DNA of 64,000 nucleotides from Selaginella moellendorffii (GCF_000143415.4 NW_003314270.1:2899823-2963822); one strand, 5' to 3'. Positions 32,758 through 47,135 are shown, counted from the stretch's first letter. Translations and numbers: made by a program. The notes: generated by a model from the letters alone, not told the origin.

Positions 32758-34745
32758 GAAAAAAGTGTGCCTAGAATATGCTTTATTCCTTGCTTAACAG
32801 AAAATAATTTCTTGCCTGGAATATGCTTTATTCCGCGACCAAACACATTTATCTGTTCAGTTGTTTTCGTCTTGTCATCTTTGTCAAACAAGAAGGAAAG
32901 TTGGGTTTGGACTTTTTAGAGTTTTTTTCTTTGTTATACTGCCGTCTCTCCGATGTTGATGCCCCAACCATATCCCTCTAGATCTCTGGTCGACCAAGAG
33001 ACCGATGGATTCATCGCACATTTTATCAAACAAGTTTGGGGAGCATAATAAAAACTAGATCTCCCCGACACGCTTGACAGCTCCACAAGCAAACTCTGGA
33101 GGGAGAGAGACTTTAAAAATCACACACAGTTGCTTTAGGCGTTGATTTTGGATTCAGTCCACTGGATTCCGATGGATCCACGCCAACAGATGTTTGGAGG
33201 AAGAAAAAAGAAACATTTGAGCTTGGATTTGGATCGCGATGCTGATACCGAGGGTCACGAGATTTCTGCACCGCAAAGTCCATGATATCACCCAGATCTT
33301 TGAACTTTTCTACGTGCCTGGCCGACCTAAACTTGCATCGACTTGTCTATTTTGCGGCACAATGTGGAAGAGAAACTGTTGCGCCCTCTCACGTTTGTCT
33401 CAAAGGAGGATCCATCCGAATCTCTGCTTGTTTCTTGCGTTTGTCCCAATGTTGGACCTCTGTCACCTTTTGCCAACTTCTAACAAATAAATACTCAAAA
33501 TGCATCATGTTCTCAACCTCCATCCATACCATCTTTAAATCTTTCCTCTTTCATTCCTCATCCACACATATACAGAATTGTTCCTAATTATTATTGCGCT
33601 GGTAATAATACAACGGTGATTATTATTTCGCATTTGCCTGCAAGTATTGACTGACCGGGATCGACCAATATCACAGGAAATTTGATGAGAAATATATATA
33701 AAAATAAGTAGAAAAGCTGCAAAGGTTCCTCCACACCAGAAGATCAGAATATTAGTCGACTCTGGGGTCACACACAGAACTTATTCTTTTTCATCTTCTT
33801 CTTCTTCTTCCTCATTTGCGCGCTAGCCAAGGAGCAGCGATGGACTGACCTGACCCTTGAAATTGAGAGGTCCTTGCTTCTTCAGCAGAGGACACGACCA
33901 CTGCATCTACAACACACACTACCTTGTCTTGTCATTCTGCTGAAAGATTTCAGGATATGTGGATTAAAAAACTATATGGAATTTATGCTCTTCTAGATAA
34001 GAATCACATTTACACGGCCCATTTATTCGACCGTCCACAAAATTCCTCCTCGAGGAAGAACAAGAGTTATATAACTATATCCGCTCCTGGAAAAGTAAGA
34101 AAATCACCCATTTTGAGAAATTTCTCTACCCAAGGATAAAGAAAATCATTGATTTTATTCTCATTCCCGCGCGAAAAGAATGGAAAAATCATTCCGCGAT
34201 TCCTTTCCACCGCTTTGGAGTAGCTTCCAAGTGTGAAAATCAATGATTCTGCACGTCCGTACGCTGGGTGTTTGCATCAAGTTATCAACCTTTGCAAAAC
34301 GGAGTCCCTTATTATAGTAAGAAAAAAGATTCCATGTTCGAAGAGTTTGTACCGCGGGGAGTACAAAGAAACAGGCCAAAGACGCCTATATCACCGATTT
34401 AAAAACAATGGTCCTCTTGCTTCTCCTTTCTCCCACCTCTGATTTATTGGAGCATATATCGTCTCCCCACTTGGGATTGAAAGCTAGCAGGCGAGCAAAT
34501 GCAAAGCGCAAGCACCACCATCTCCACCACCAAAAATCTCAAATCCCAAATCCCAAATCCAAGCTTGGCTTTTGTTGTTGCTCCACATCTCATCTGACGT
34601 ACGGAACACGAGGTTTAAGGTCCCACTTGTGAGCACAAAGAGGCAAACCAACATAAACATTGTGGTCCTTTGCGCTGCTGGTTGCTGTCTGCAGTATTGT
34701 TGGGTGATAGTGGTCCTACGATCGATTGCAACCAAGGAAAAAGAA
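32758..34745. other. Noncoding flank of duplication copy 2
   Basis: Counterpart of 12080-14020, nearly identical. It includes the paired GAATATGCTTTATTCC motifs after the stop codon. No open frame is conserved in both copies at useful length. Confidence 0.5.
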
Positions 34746-37700
34746 AGAACGAAAGGAAAACGCCCACACTCGTTTGTAGCATAGTTGATTGAGCGCCTGT
34801 CTGGCTCGGTTGAATGCCCCCTTTTGGGACAACGCTGTGTCAAACGCATTCATGGGAAGTGGTCCACAGCTTTGCACCAATGTAAGTTATAATCCACACA
34901 CACACGACTGTGCTAGGACAAACAAGGGAGCGAAGCTTAGGTAGCTTTCATCTTATATGACTCTTCTCACTCTTCTCAGTGTGTACACACTCACAGCTAG
35001 TTGCTACTAACACAGATCTTTCTCTCTCTTCTCTATCTCGCGAGTGCCGAGCGTTCTCTCGGCGGGACTTTCTCTTTTCTACTGGCTGGTTACATGTAGT
35101 TTTCTCAGAGTTTCTGGATGGTTCTCAATCGATCAAACCAATACAAATCTCCAGCGAATGTGTCGTGATCGCCATGGGAGAGGACAGATTTCTGGAAGAT
35201 CTCTCCAAAGCTAGAGAAGCCCATAGCCAGCAAAGCTTGAGTTTGTACGGAAGGGGAGCCAACTCGGCGTCAGTGTGACGTGGGACGGGAAGCGCTACCG
35301 AATCAACGGCATCCATTGGCCCGCCATAGGCCCACCCGACAGTCCGTACTTGCACGCGCGACCTACGGCCGACAGCGCGCTGACGTGGCTGGCGGGTCGC
35401 ATTCCGGTCGGCGGCTCACCGGCTAGCGCCGGTACCGTGTCGCCATCCTCGACCAAGAAACAAACCCCCGCGTAGATTTTTCCCGTGGTTTAAACCATGG
35501 GTTGGTTTGTCACCAAATCAAATCACACACACAAACACAAAAGCAAAAATCTCGCCCAGTGCCGTCTCCATTGAGGTCTCCAACTCATGATTGCCGGGGG
35601 GCATAAAAAAATATCTCTTGCTATAATCTCCACGACACTCCTTTTTTGTGTTGAGCAACAAACAAGAACAAACAAGGACTGAGATGGAGATTGGGGATTT
35701 GCAAGATTTCTGCGAGGGAAACGAGGTGTGTGTGGGAGATATTTCCAGCGTTAGGCAATGTATTTACCATAGCTATAGCCACAGGCAGCTTTGCAGCTCT
35801 TGCTTGTGTTTGATCTCACTGGCGATTGTCGTTAGGTGTTCGATCGGAACAGTGAGCTTTTAAAGGAAAAAAGGGCCTTTCTCTCCTTTTTTTTTTTAAA
35901 AAAAAGAAACCAATTCACTGCACTTATTCGAGTGTGGGGTAGGGACTTCCCCTGCTTTAAAATCCATGCGTCCCTAGTGGGATGCAAAACCCAATTGGCA
36001 TCTTTTGTTCCTCCTGCTTGTAGGCATTTGCAGTTGTAGCGGCCGGGCCAAATTTATTAAGCAATCAGCCACTAACAACACCAAAGTAGCGCCAAAGCGG
36101 CCCTCCACCACCTTTTTGTTTTAGGGTTTAGGACAATGGACATGTTCAAGCAAGCCATCATCGAGCAACCGCGCACCACTTTGGCGGATAAAATATCTCT
36201 TCTCGAGAGCTTCCTCCGACACTACGGACCATCCACGGCACTCACTCACTTGCCCATCATGCTCGGAACCTGTTGCTATACGCCTGGTTGGTAGAAAGAC
36301 CCAAACATTTCCCACTACACGCAAGATGCCCTCACTGGGCATTTTGCCCAGCAACTCCAGATTATCTATTTCTTTGCGGCTGGAATGTCAATATCAACTT
36401 GGCCTGTTAAGATTTTGCGGCTCAAGTACATGGTGGGAGCACATGGCCCTTGTTTTGCCTTTTGAATTAGATGGCATGGCAAGCTTTTGTTTTGGCACAA
36501 TGCACCACCCACCACCACTATATACTTCCACCTCCGTACGCCTCTAGCCAAAACATTCCCGTACTAAGGGGCTGCCAGGTGTCCAGCATTGCCGGCCAGG
36601 TGTCAGAAATCTACCAAATGCCTGAATGAATCCGACGGCGCAGCTTTCGCGTGCGCAACTTACCACGCGTGGTGAATCTTTTTTCCTGCCGGCCCGGCCC
36701 GTCAACTTCTTTGGTGTGTAACGTGCACACACTTTAAACTTTTAACGGCGTGGTAAGTAAAGCTGTTACCTGTTTTTTTTTTCCACCGCGAGGGGGTAAA
36801 AGCAATAGCAGGACACGTGAGGCGCCAAGAATTTTTTGCTTTAAACGGAGGGGATGGAAATTGGAATTTACAATTACGAGGCCGTAAAAACCAGTTCTTC
36901 ATTCGTTGTTCCCAGGAGGAAGCAAACATGCTTGACAAGCCCAAGCCACGCCACACAGGATGGGCCGCGAAAGGGAATTCTAGGTTTTGCAGCGCGGATC
37001 GAAGCTCCGGAGCGGCGGCAAGGGCCCCGCCGGCTGATCGCAGCGGGGGAGCACGCATTGGTTCTTGTGTCACATCGCAGCATCGCGGCCAATCCCGGCA
37101 TTGTGCTGGTAATCTCCGCGCCTAGCAGCTAGCGCGCCTAGATGCTAGCGCGCTCGCGGCGGCCTGGGAATCGATCACTCCCCTAGGCTAGGGTTTTCTC
37201 GTCCGAGACTGGATTCCTAGCGCGCTCTAGTGCGCGCGTTGGCTCTTTGTGGAGCTCCAGCGCGAGGGATTGGCACAGGGATTTCCCGACCGAGGACAAA
37301 AGGGGCTAAAGCTAAAGGGAAGAGAGGAGGAAGAACAAGAACAAGGCAGGGAGAGAGAAAAGAAAAGATATTAGGCCAACACACAACACTGTCACAGAGG
37401 AGGTATTGGCGATTTTCTTTTGGGGATCGATTTGTCTCGGCAGTGGGGGTGGGGTCGTGAGAATTGGAAAAGCTGGGACGAGGGGAATCTTTTTTTTTCG
37501 TGAGTGGAATGCTAATACACACAGGAGGAATGATCCTAGCCACAGCAACGTTGGGTCGTCTTTTACAAGTACAAGCCACTTTTGTTGGAGTGTTATAGAA
37601 GAGGCAGCCAGCCCAGACGCAAAAAAAATCCATCCTCGAGCTATAGCAGCGGCATTCTCTTCCAGCGACAGCGACCTCCTCCTCCTCCTCCTCCTCCTCA

Positions 37701-38211
37701 TCCTCTTCTCGCAGGACGAAAAGCTTTTTCAAAGCTTCTTCTTCTTGGCTCCAAAGTTCCAAGCTTTGTGAGCTCCAAGTTCCAACTTGGGAGGAGGATT
37801 GGGCTTCAAGGAAGTTTGTCCCCGCTACATCTCCAGTCAACTTTTACAGACAACTTCACAGATCTGACGGGGAAAGATGCCGCAAAGTTTGAGATTCTCG
37901 TGCTTCGCGGCGGCACTGTGTGGAACATAGTCGTGAGGGGGGGATTTAAGTCGCCATCTCTCGCCAGTATGCAGGGGACTTTGGTGAATTGGAGGGGTCA
38001 CGCATATATATATCAAGTGGAGAGGAGGAGAGAGGGCAGCGTAAATAGCCGGCATTGCCCGTGAGCTCCTCCAACAACCGCTGCCTCGTCGGCACACACT
38101 CTTTTTCTTTCGCACCGAAAGAGATCCCGCTGCCTTGAATTTTTCTCCGGGAGTGGGAGCCCCGCTCTGTCACAAAGCACAAAGAGCGAGCAGCGGCCAG
38201 CAGCAGCAGCG
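34746..38211. other. Gene-poor region upstream of the NPH3 gene, GC-richer than the repeats
   Basis: I see no gene I can name. Around 34980-35280 the base composition is leader-like, with a 34-codon frame beginning MGEDRFLEDLSKAREAH at 35174, overlapping an unrelated open frame ending at 35475 that contains YRINGIHWPAIGPP. Neither shows a known domain. From about 37200 to 38200 the plus strand is rich in purine runs and CTC repeats (CTCCTCCTCCTC near 37680) and may be promoter plus a long 5' untranslated leader of the NPH3-type gene. Confidence 0.35.
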
Positions 38212-40455
38212 ATGAAGTACATGAAACTTGGATCAAAGCCGGACATTTTCCAAAGTCATGGCAGTGTCACGTAAGTCTTGCTCCGTTTTATCCTTCTTTT
38301 TTTTGCCTTTTTTTTGACGCTCAATCTCCTGGAAGAAACCAATCTCGTTCTTTTGTGTGAGCAGGATTGTTGTGTCAGACCTGACCAGCGATGTCTCGGT
38401 GGAAGTCAATGGAGCGAGGTTACTTCTCCATAAGGTATGCTCGGGCCGATTCTTCTCGTGGCTGCTAAAAGAATGGTTTTTTTCCGATCTTATGTTTTGT
38501 AGTTCCCTCTTCTATCAAAGAGCGGTCGCTTGCACAAGCTTGTGGCAGAGGCCCGTGACAGTTCGAGCGAGGAAATCCCGCTGCCGGATTTCCCTGGCGG
38601 AGCTGAAATCTTCGAGCTGTGTGCCAAGTTCTGCTACGGTATCACAATTACACTCAATGCCTACAATGTGGTGGCAGTCCGATGTGCGGCCGAGTACCTC
38701 GACATGTCCGAAAGCATCGAAAAGGGGAACATGATATTCAAGCTTGAAGTTTTCCTCAACTCCAGCATCTTTCGCAGCTGGAAAGACTCCATCATCGCAC
38801 TCAAGAGCACGAAAGGATTGCTGCCGTGGTCCGAGGACTTGAAGATTGTCAGCAGATGCATCGACTCAATCTCCTCAAAGACGTCCGTGGATCCGTCCAA
38901 GGTGGATTGGTCTTACACCTACACGAGGATAACTCCAGCCGATCAAACGCCCGCATCCGGCTCGGCATGGAACTCATCGCACAGCCGGAGGCTCCAGCCG
39001 GTTCCGAAGGATTGGTGGGTCGAGGATGTGTGCGAGCTGGAGATCGACTTCTTCTGGAGAGTTATGCTGGCCATCAAGGCAAAGGGACGGATGTCACACG
39101 AGCTCATCGGAGAGGCTGTCCGGATTTATGCCTACCGCTGGTTGCCGGGGCTTTCCAAGGAGCAGAATCTCATCGAGAGCTCCAACAACTTAGGAGGCGG
39201 CGGCATTGCCAACACAAGCGATGACTTTGCGGAGACAACGGCAAAGCACAGGCTACTTTTGGAGACTATCGTCAGCCTGCTTCCACCCGAGAAGGCGTGC
39301 ACGTCGTGCAGCTTTCTCCTCAAGCTTCTAAAGGCTGCGACTATGTATGGTGCTGCGAGTTCCGCGAAGAACGAGCTGGCCAGGAGAGTCGGGCTCCAAC
39401 TCGAGGAGGCATCCGTCAGCGATCTGCTTATACCATCGGTCTCGTATTCGAGCGGATCGCTGTACGATGTGGATCTCGTGCAGCGGATTGTGGAGAACTT
39501 TCTCATGCAAGACCAGAGCCCGCCGATGAGCCCGAGCCGGGCTCGGATAGCTCACGAGCGGAGGAGGACGAGATCAGCAGAGAACCTGGACTTTGCGGAA
39601 AGTAGGAGGTCAACATCGGCAACTCACAGCGCAAAGTTGCGAGTTGCGAAACTCTTGGACGGTTACTTAGCGGAGGTTGCCCGCGACGCAAACTTGCCGC
39701 TGTCAAAGTTTATGGCGCTCGCGGAGGCCATTCCGGATTTTGCTCGGCCCGTGCACGACGGGATCTACAGAGCCATCGACATCTATCTCAAGGTATGGTG
39801 GTATTTTTTTTTCTACATTTTCTAAGCTCGTTCTCATTTTCTAAGCAAAGCACTCTTGTTTATACTACAGGAGCATCCAAGCACCGGCAAAAGCGAGAAG
39901 AAAAAGCTGTGCAGAATGATGGACTGCAAGAAGCTATCGATGGAGGCTTGCATGCACGCGGCACAAAACGACCGCTTGCCACTCCGCGTGGTCGTCCAGG
40001 TGCTCTTCTTCGAGCAAGTCCGCGCGGCCGTGTCCGGGGGCCTCATTCTCAACGACATCCCAAACAACATTAAGGCGCTGCTACCGGCACAGGACGACAG
40101 CATCGTGGAGGCGATGCAATCGTCGAGCACCACCGACGACAACTGGGACGCCGTCCACCACGACTTCAAGGCGCTCAAGGGAGATCTGGCCAACATGAAG
40201 CAGCGGATTGCCGAGGCCGAGAGGGAGCGGTCGCAGATCGAAGTGGACGTGATAAAGCAGGGGAGCAACAACAGCACCGCCAAGTCGTCGTCCAAGCGGC
40301 TCTTCTCGGGCTCCAGGAAGATGCTGACCAAGTTCTTTAGCACCAAGCTGGGCAACTCGGAGACCACGTCCAAGAGCTCGGACAGCTCGCGGAGCTCCGG
40401 TAGCCCCGTCTCGGGGACCGTTTCCAGCGGCAAAACGTCCGTGGCTCGCAGATAG
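38212..40455 (+). CDS. NPY: BTB/POZ-NPH3 domain protein, NPY-like (667 aa, four exons)
   Basis: Adaptor for a CUL3 E3 ubiquitin ligase; NPY members act with PIN polarity and AGC kinases in auxin-driven organ formation and in phototropism-type signalling at the plasma membrane. Exons 38212-38270, 38365-38434, 38503-39792 and 39871-40455 join in frame. It starts [17 protein letters not shown], close to the NPY N-terminus. The BTB fold spans about residues 20-125 ([50 protein letters not shown]). The NPH3 domain begins near residue 211 at [15 protein letters not shown] and ends around LMQ-less [37 protein letters not shown] Ser-rich basic tail ([15 protein letters not shown]) follows. No lesion seen. 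Confidence 0.95.
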
Positions 40456-40531
40456 CATTATGCAATTTAAATTACAAAAACCAGAAATAAATTATGTTCT
40501 ACTAGATATATGTAAAATTACAATCTATGGC
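40456..40531 (+). other. Short 3' flank of the NPH3 gene
   Basis: Only about 75 bp of AT-rich sequence separate the stop codon from the inverted-end block, so that insertion may lie within or at the end of the transcript. No unambiguous poly(A) signal was assigned. Confidence 0.4.
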
Positions 40532-43500
40532 GTGCTATTTGTAAATCCCCCATATTGTACTTGTGCAGTAAAAATATCTCTTGAATATACCTTTGCCCAA
40601 CTGAAATTTTCTCATGAATTTCTGGGATGGCCATTATGACCATCTGAATGGCCCCATCCCCTATATCCTATGTGTCATACATACATCCATCACATGCATT
40701 CAAGGCTTCTCTGTTATTGCTTCGGATGAGAAGACAATTGAATCTCCCAAATATCTAAATTGAAGTATTTATAGGTTAACCTCTTTTGAATAGATTATTT
40801 TGTGTTTGTAGTGTTATGTTTTGATAATGGGTAGAATTACCCTTTGTATTGTGTAGAAGAAGAATTAGCCTATTCAAAGATTAGTGGATTGTAGAAACTT
40901 TGGTAAGATTCATGTTTTGAATATATATTTACATAGTTAATTGTGTGTTTATGACTAAAGTTCATGATTTTCCTTTTGAACAACCAAAATAAAGAAGCTT
41001 TTGGAATGCTTATGAGGCTTAAATTTGGTTTAGGCACAGGTTTTAGAACTTCCAAAAGGCAAGCACTCATTTTTGCCCACATGCTACATACCATTAACAA
41101 GTTATAGTGATTGTAGATCAAGATAGGATAGTATGTCACCAAAGCCATTTCTCATAGTCCCTATAATTCCTCGTACAACAATAGAAACATAACAAGTGAT
41201 ATAAATAACGACAATGGGTACATCATAGTTGAAGAAGGGTACTAGACAATTAAAGAAGACTTTAGAGATGATATCTCTAATCAAGATAATCCCCACAATC
41301 TAGTTTGATCTTCAACTATGCATTCTATAACTTCATCTTTGGCAAACACAACTATTAATTCCAAGGTTAGGGAGCATGGTGATAAAAACTTGTAATGAGC
41401 ATTTGTCAAATATTACAAATATTCTATAATTTTCATCTAGTTTATTTCTAATAGTGGAAGATATATCTACTTTTATTTTCATTTAAGTTCTGGGGATAAC
41501 ACAGTTGAAAAGTGTCTAATAAGGACAAAATCATATGCTCTCAAAAGTTCTTAAACATTCCCATAGCACAAAGGGTTTTAAATAGTAAATTTAAACTTCT
41601 TTTTAAACCACTTCTTCATTGGGTACCTTTATAGAAAAGTAATAGAGTGAGTGCATGTTAACAAAGTTGGGTAGGAGGTTGAATCTATATTGGAGGTGTC
41701 ACAATTAATATAAATTGGTGATCTTAAACGGAATTTTAGTGAGTCTACCACAAAATTGTGGAGTAGTGACAACCATTTGAAACTCATCTCTGCTATTGCA
41801 TATAATCAGAGTTGATGAACAAGACAAAACAAACATTGTACTTACCTTTAATTACCTCCTCAATCCATTACTTTTGGTTGTCACAAAAAATTTGGTCCAA
41901 AAACTAAGTAGTTGAGGAGTTTTTTTATGTTAATTACTATTTGCACTTGGAACACCAAGTAAAATGCCACTTATATATGGTTGTTGCATAGCTTCTATGA
42001 CCATGGAGTGGTAGAATTCAACTCATAGCTAATCCCCCACTGCACTTGGGTCATCGAAAAAAACTTTCCAAACGATTATTGTCACATAAAACTCAATGAC
42101 TTTCTTCATAGTCAATGCTAAAATTCACCAATCTTGCAAATATAAATGCATTTAAATATGCAATAACATTTTTATTCTCCAACGTGTAATCCATAGCTTT
42201 GCATTGGTCATCTAGGTTTGTGCAAGCTGCTATTTTATGTAGTATATCTAATATATTCCATATCTCTAGTGTATAAAACTTCAAGTCTTGCTTGTAAACT
42301 TTTTCTCAATTGAGTCTATGATCATCTAGATTTAAACCTCTCTAGTGGCAATTGCAAGGTGGCAATTGTAAAACCTTTTAATACTTAAGAATTGTTCTCA
42401 AATACTAAAAATAAAAGCTATCTAGGCCTAAGGAAAGAAAAACAACTTTAGTGAAGATGCAATCTAAAAACATATACAATACTTACTATGTTCTTCTTTC
42501 TTTAACGTAGGTTTCTTAGTTGTGCTGACTTCTATGGGTGCCAATATAAGCCCTCTCACCCTTTATAAATAATCCTTTGAACTAGAGAAAATAAATCATA
42601 AAAGAATTGTTAAAGATTGATACTATTAGAGTTTATATTTCAAGGAATCTGAAAAATGGCTTACTTGATTGCATTTTCATGTGGACCACCCCTATCAATT
42701 ATAGTTGTCTCCCAGATCAAGGCTCCTTCAATTACCCTATTATAGACCATATTGAAATTTGGTGTTCGAAGCCCTGGGTTAAATAAAGCTTGGAAACAGG
42801 TTAATTTATTGTTCAAACTATTTGCTATACAAAACCACTATATTAAATATTTGTAAGATTGACGTAAATTGTGTAAACAAACATACCATCACTCGAAAAT
42901 CTATCAACTATCTTCGGGCTTCACAATATGATGAAGCATTGCCTTATCAATGGATGTTCTAGAGTACTGGCAATACTTATTCAAAAAATGCCTTCAAATT
43001 GTCTACAAGATTCTTGTTGTGATGTAAAGTCCTAAAAGAAAGAAAAAACTTTATAAACTATAAATCAAATGTTTAGACATAACTTACCTTCTGTCATTAA
43101 ATTAAACCACTACTTCTTGCAAGATCAAGATAGCCATATTTTGCAAACTCCCTTAAAGAAGCTCATATATGCTCCTATTACAAAATATTTTCTCTTACCC
43201 TATTTCAGTAATTGGAACTCTACTTAAGATAACTTCCAAATCTTGATAATAACGCATCATATGAAAATTCAAGATATGCCAAAGAAACACCTATCCACCC
43301 AGCCATTTGAACTCTTCATGCTCTTCAATAACCTCTAAATGATCCTTATTTGTCATGTCCCGAACTCCAAAACAACCAAGGATCTTGTATTTGAGCCATT
43401 CAATTTGTGGCATATAGTCATTATTGCACTTGAGCATTGTTGTTGCCTTTAATATAGTTTCTATCTCTTTATGTTGGAGTAGCTTGAATTATATGTTATT

Positions 43501-46500
43501 ATCATTTGCCAAGTGGGTTGCTTTATTATATACATTAACAACATCTATCTAACAGGTTTGCTTCCCAACAAGACTAAAAATATAAATAGAAAAAACTAAT
43601 ACTTACTAAAATACTATAAAGCTAAATTTTCAGACTTACTCAAAAATAGTGTGATCATCCAATAACTTTATTAGAGGTAATGGGTTTTGGTTAGTTTCTA
43701 GATTGAAAGGTGGTGGTGGTGGGATTATGTGATTTTCTCACAATTAAGAAATTATCCTTCACAACTATGAGTCATTTTAAAAAGATATGTAAAAGAATTA
43801 GTGCCTCATGTAGTCTCAAAGTATATTATTTGCAATAATTCCAATAGGTATTTCAAATGATAGTGATAGCTTATGGTCCTACCCAAGCAGTTTCTTTTCT
43901 TTATCAAATTCCACTTCCTCATCCTCTTCATTTTCACTTTTATTGTCCTTTAGTTGAAATACATTACCCTTCAAAGCCAAGGACTACTGTGCCACAAGTG
44001 GGGAATGGTGTGCCATATATAGGGGCTATTGTGTTGGTGTAATAGCAAATGGATCAATAAGTAAAAACTCATTATGTGCACTACCACAAGCATTTATTAA
44101 AAAGAAAGCTATATTACAAATCTAATAGTGGAGATTACCATCTTGAAAGACTTTGTCCTTTTTATTATGCAATCTTTTGATACACTAACTAGTGCCTCTA
44201 AACAAAATGTTTTTACATATTATAAATATATATGATAGTCGCACGATGGGAATTCCCTTTGTTGCAAACTACAATTATGGTTGCTAAGCTCTTTCCAAAT
44301 TTCTAAGCTTTTACAGATGGTTGAGTACTTGTAAACTATCTTGATTTGCACATAAAAGCCCACACATTAATTAATAGTATATCTCTAAAAGTATATCCTT
44401 CAACTATTGTTTTGATGGCTACTTAAGTTGTGTTTAAGTAGAAATTTGAACTAGTGTAGTGCTTTGGCAAATTGACTTACACTTCCACAAATTTTGTTAT
44501 GTTGATCATTAGCTCCCTATACCAGTTAAAGTAATGCAGGTGTTAAGACATTAAAATGATAATGAACTTAGTGACCAGTATTGTTGTTAGAGCATATGAA
44601 ACATTTACTATTAAGCTAGCAACATCAGCTAAAACTTTGAAGTGTCTTCTAGAATATTTACATCAAGAGGGCAAACTTTTCCAATTCACGCCATTATACA
44701 CTATGTTGCATAGCTACTTTCCTATCAAATTACAAGTAATCTTGCTATGTTATAACCTCCCATATTTTTACTATATTTACATGGTATTTGGGAATGTAGA
44801 GCCTTTCTTTATTTGTTATAGCAGTGCAAACCTTTGCTAACAACACTGAAAATGCCAAGGATGCAATTAACACTACAATATTGATGTATATTACAAGATC
44901 TAGGCTTTGCACTTTAACCATTACACACTCTATAAATAGATTTAAATGAAGGAGATATTATTCATTTTGATTCAAGCCTTCTTTATGTATACAATGTTTG
45001 GTCTTTTACAAAATTGACATTTTATAAAAACAATGACTTAAAAAAAAATTTAAATTGAAGTAAACTAATATATCTCAAAGTTGTTCCATCAATACTAGAA
45101 ATGAGTTCTCTTAGCAAATCTTCAATATCTTTTGTAAAGGAGGTTGGACTATTCTAGAAGAAAAAGAAAAAATTTAAGCAATGCTAGAATGCCTAACAAA
45201 ACAAAGTCTTAATCTTACTTGAGTTTTTATTCCATCCATTAGAATAAATTAATAAGGATATGGGATGCTCTAAAGTATTTATCACATCTAAAGGGACAAA
45301 CCTTGTATAGATTCCATATTGCAACCCAATCAACAATATCTTTTTACAAAATAAAGCGAAAATACACTTTACAAGCTTTATCTATGTGATGCATTACTTA
45401 CATTAAGAATACCAATATCCTCAATATACTCAAAAAAATGCTTGTAAAACCACACCACTTGCTCGTACAATTCTCACCACAAATACTTAATGCATTTTAA
45501 TAAAAAAACTCTTAGAAAGGTAAATTTCAAATAAACATAAACTACCTATCTATGTTTTATATATAAAGTTTTTATATCTACTCCTTAACACTATCATATC
45601 AGCCTTCATCCATTATATTTTAGAGCATTACCACTCCTTATTCATTTTGGCCTTAAAGTGACATACAGCCCATACATATGTGTTGAAAATAGTATAGACT
45701 TCTTTACTTATAAATATATTATAGGCCACAATAAAATGTGTTGCCCCACAAATCATGGCATAGATGTAAAACGTAAGTTACAAGTTTGTAATATGCTACA
45801 AAAACACAAAAATAATGGTTGGAAATGGAAAAAAAACACTTATAATTCATATTGCATAGTGCATAAGGTGTTTTATTAGTATAAATTCGCGACAAATGCA
45901 TACTTTACAACCTTCTTGGATTATATAAAGCTAAAGCCTCACAAATTTAATGCCTACTAAAATGGTAATTAATTGCTCAGGGAGTTAATAATTCCCTAAT
46001 CTGTCCACACAATTCATGGGAATATGGTTAAAAACTTCCTTTATTAATATCCTATGGTACACCCCCCTCCAATTTATATCCACCACTTGTATATATTCGT
46101 ATAGTGTTAGCCACGTAATTCCCAAATAATTTGCAAGATAAGCCATGGTTTTTGTTTCAAGAATCTTTAAGTGCATCCATACAAGAAATGCCTCTACAGT
46201 AGCAAATCCCCTCAATCTCAAAAAGTTATTGAAGCCCTACAAGAAGTTTTTTAATGAAGACTTTCCAATTTAAAAATTCATTTACTCATCCATTTTCATC
46301 TTCACTGAAGAAGTGTTGGAATTAAAGCCTAATAGCAACCCCACACTTTGTTTGCAATAGATATATTTGCAACATTTGCATTTAAGTCCAATTTCATGAA
46401 TATAAGTTATAGGCAAAACTTACTCCTTGTGGATATCTCTAATCACCACCAAAAAACCAAATCAATTTCACTACCACAACAACCACACTATTAAAATTGA

Positions 46501-46724
46501 ATGACATAACTCCAAAAATCCTTTCCTCCTCAACAACCCTAAGTCATATTTACAATGACGATGAATGGGATGTTGTGCTATATATATGACCCACATGTAT
46601 GACCCATCATTTTATAGTCATGTACCACATATATGCCCATTTCATTGACATCTAAATTGGACCTCAACTATGCCACACATGGGTTTCCTGTGCAAGTACA
46701 ATATAGGGGATTTACAAATAGCAC
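40532..46724. mobile_element. AT-rich block with matching inverted ends, probable decayed DNA transposon
   Basis: The left end GTGCTATTTGTAAATCCC..ATATTGTACTTG (40532 onward) is the reverse complement of the right end at 46692-46724, about 30 of 32 positions. Between them are 6.2 kb of AT-rich DNA with no transposase I could recognise and only short open frames. No convincing target-site duplication was found. The right end recurs at about 57176-57208. Confidence 0.5.
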
Positions 46725-46991
46725 ACTATACAATCAAAGATGTATATTGTTTATGTTAATGTTTATTATTCAAGTTCATGAAGTTCACAAGTCAACTACA
46801 ACTTAAACACCAAAGCATGCTCCACCCATTAAACCAAGCATGAAGATTGCATGTAATAGTTGAGCAGGCTGAGGTGGCAATTAACTGGCATGAGTCTGTG
46901 GCGGTTGACCAACCTGAGATCAAGGATGATGGATAATGTGGAGCTATATGTAAATGGAGTTATATGTAAAGTACTATAACAACATTTTGTT

Positions 46992-47135
46992 TTAAATTTC
47001 AAATATGTAGCACAAGATGGCCTGCGTTGCTAAACCGGACTCCTCAGCAGCCATGGCTTGGTCCAGTACCCACTTTGCCAGCCCCCAAAACTCCTCAACA
47101 TCCTTCAGGTTCTCGGGTCCATGCTGCTGAGACAT
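46992..47135 (-). CDS. Hypothetical 47-aa frame, likely conserved exon
   Basis: Minus-strand frame from ATG at 47135 to TAA at 46992, beginning MSQQHGPENLKDVEEF, then WGLAKWVLDQAMAAEES, and ending in CYIFEI. It is predicted to be helical. At 57480-57610 the same frame is kept without internal stops, with a 3-bp in-frame deletion (LDQ to HQ) and silent changes, but its start is lost. This pattern suggests coding origin, perhaps a last exon. Function unknown. Confidence 0.35.
   Translation of the reverse strand: MSQQHGPENLKDVEEFWGLAKWVLDQAMAAEESGLATQAILCYIFEI

Larger units (their letters stand above)
24806..34745. repeat. Segmental duplication, copy 2
   Basis: Collinear with 4846-14020. This copy keeps the intact 568-aa PPR gene and the intact dioxygenase and lacks the long TA expansion. 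The retroelement nest lies wholly between the two copies, not within either. Confidence 0.9.

Noticed and set aside
35174-35475. Possible small gene upstream of the NPH3 gene
   Set aside because: Two short overlapping frames without known domains or a convincing splice link; described only as part of the intergenic region.
36817-38115. Several open frames of 90-200 codons on both strands before the NPH3 gene
   Set aside because: Composition follows purine or CTC runs, frames conflict with each other, and no domain is visible. Probably promoter and leader sequence.
45658-46221. Small frames in the AT-rich block as transposase remnants
   Set aside because: I could not recognise any transposase motif (DDE, hAT dimerisation or MULE core) in any frame.
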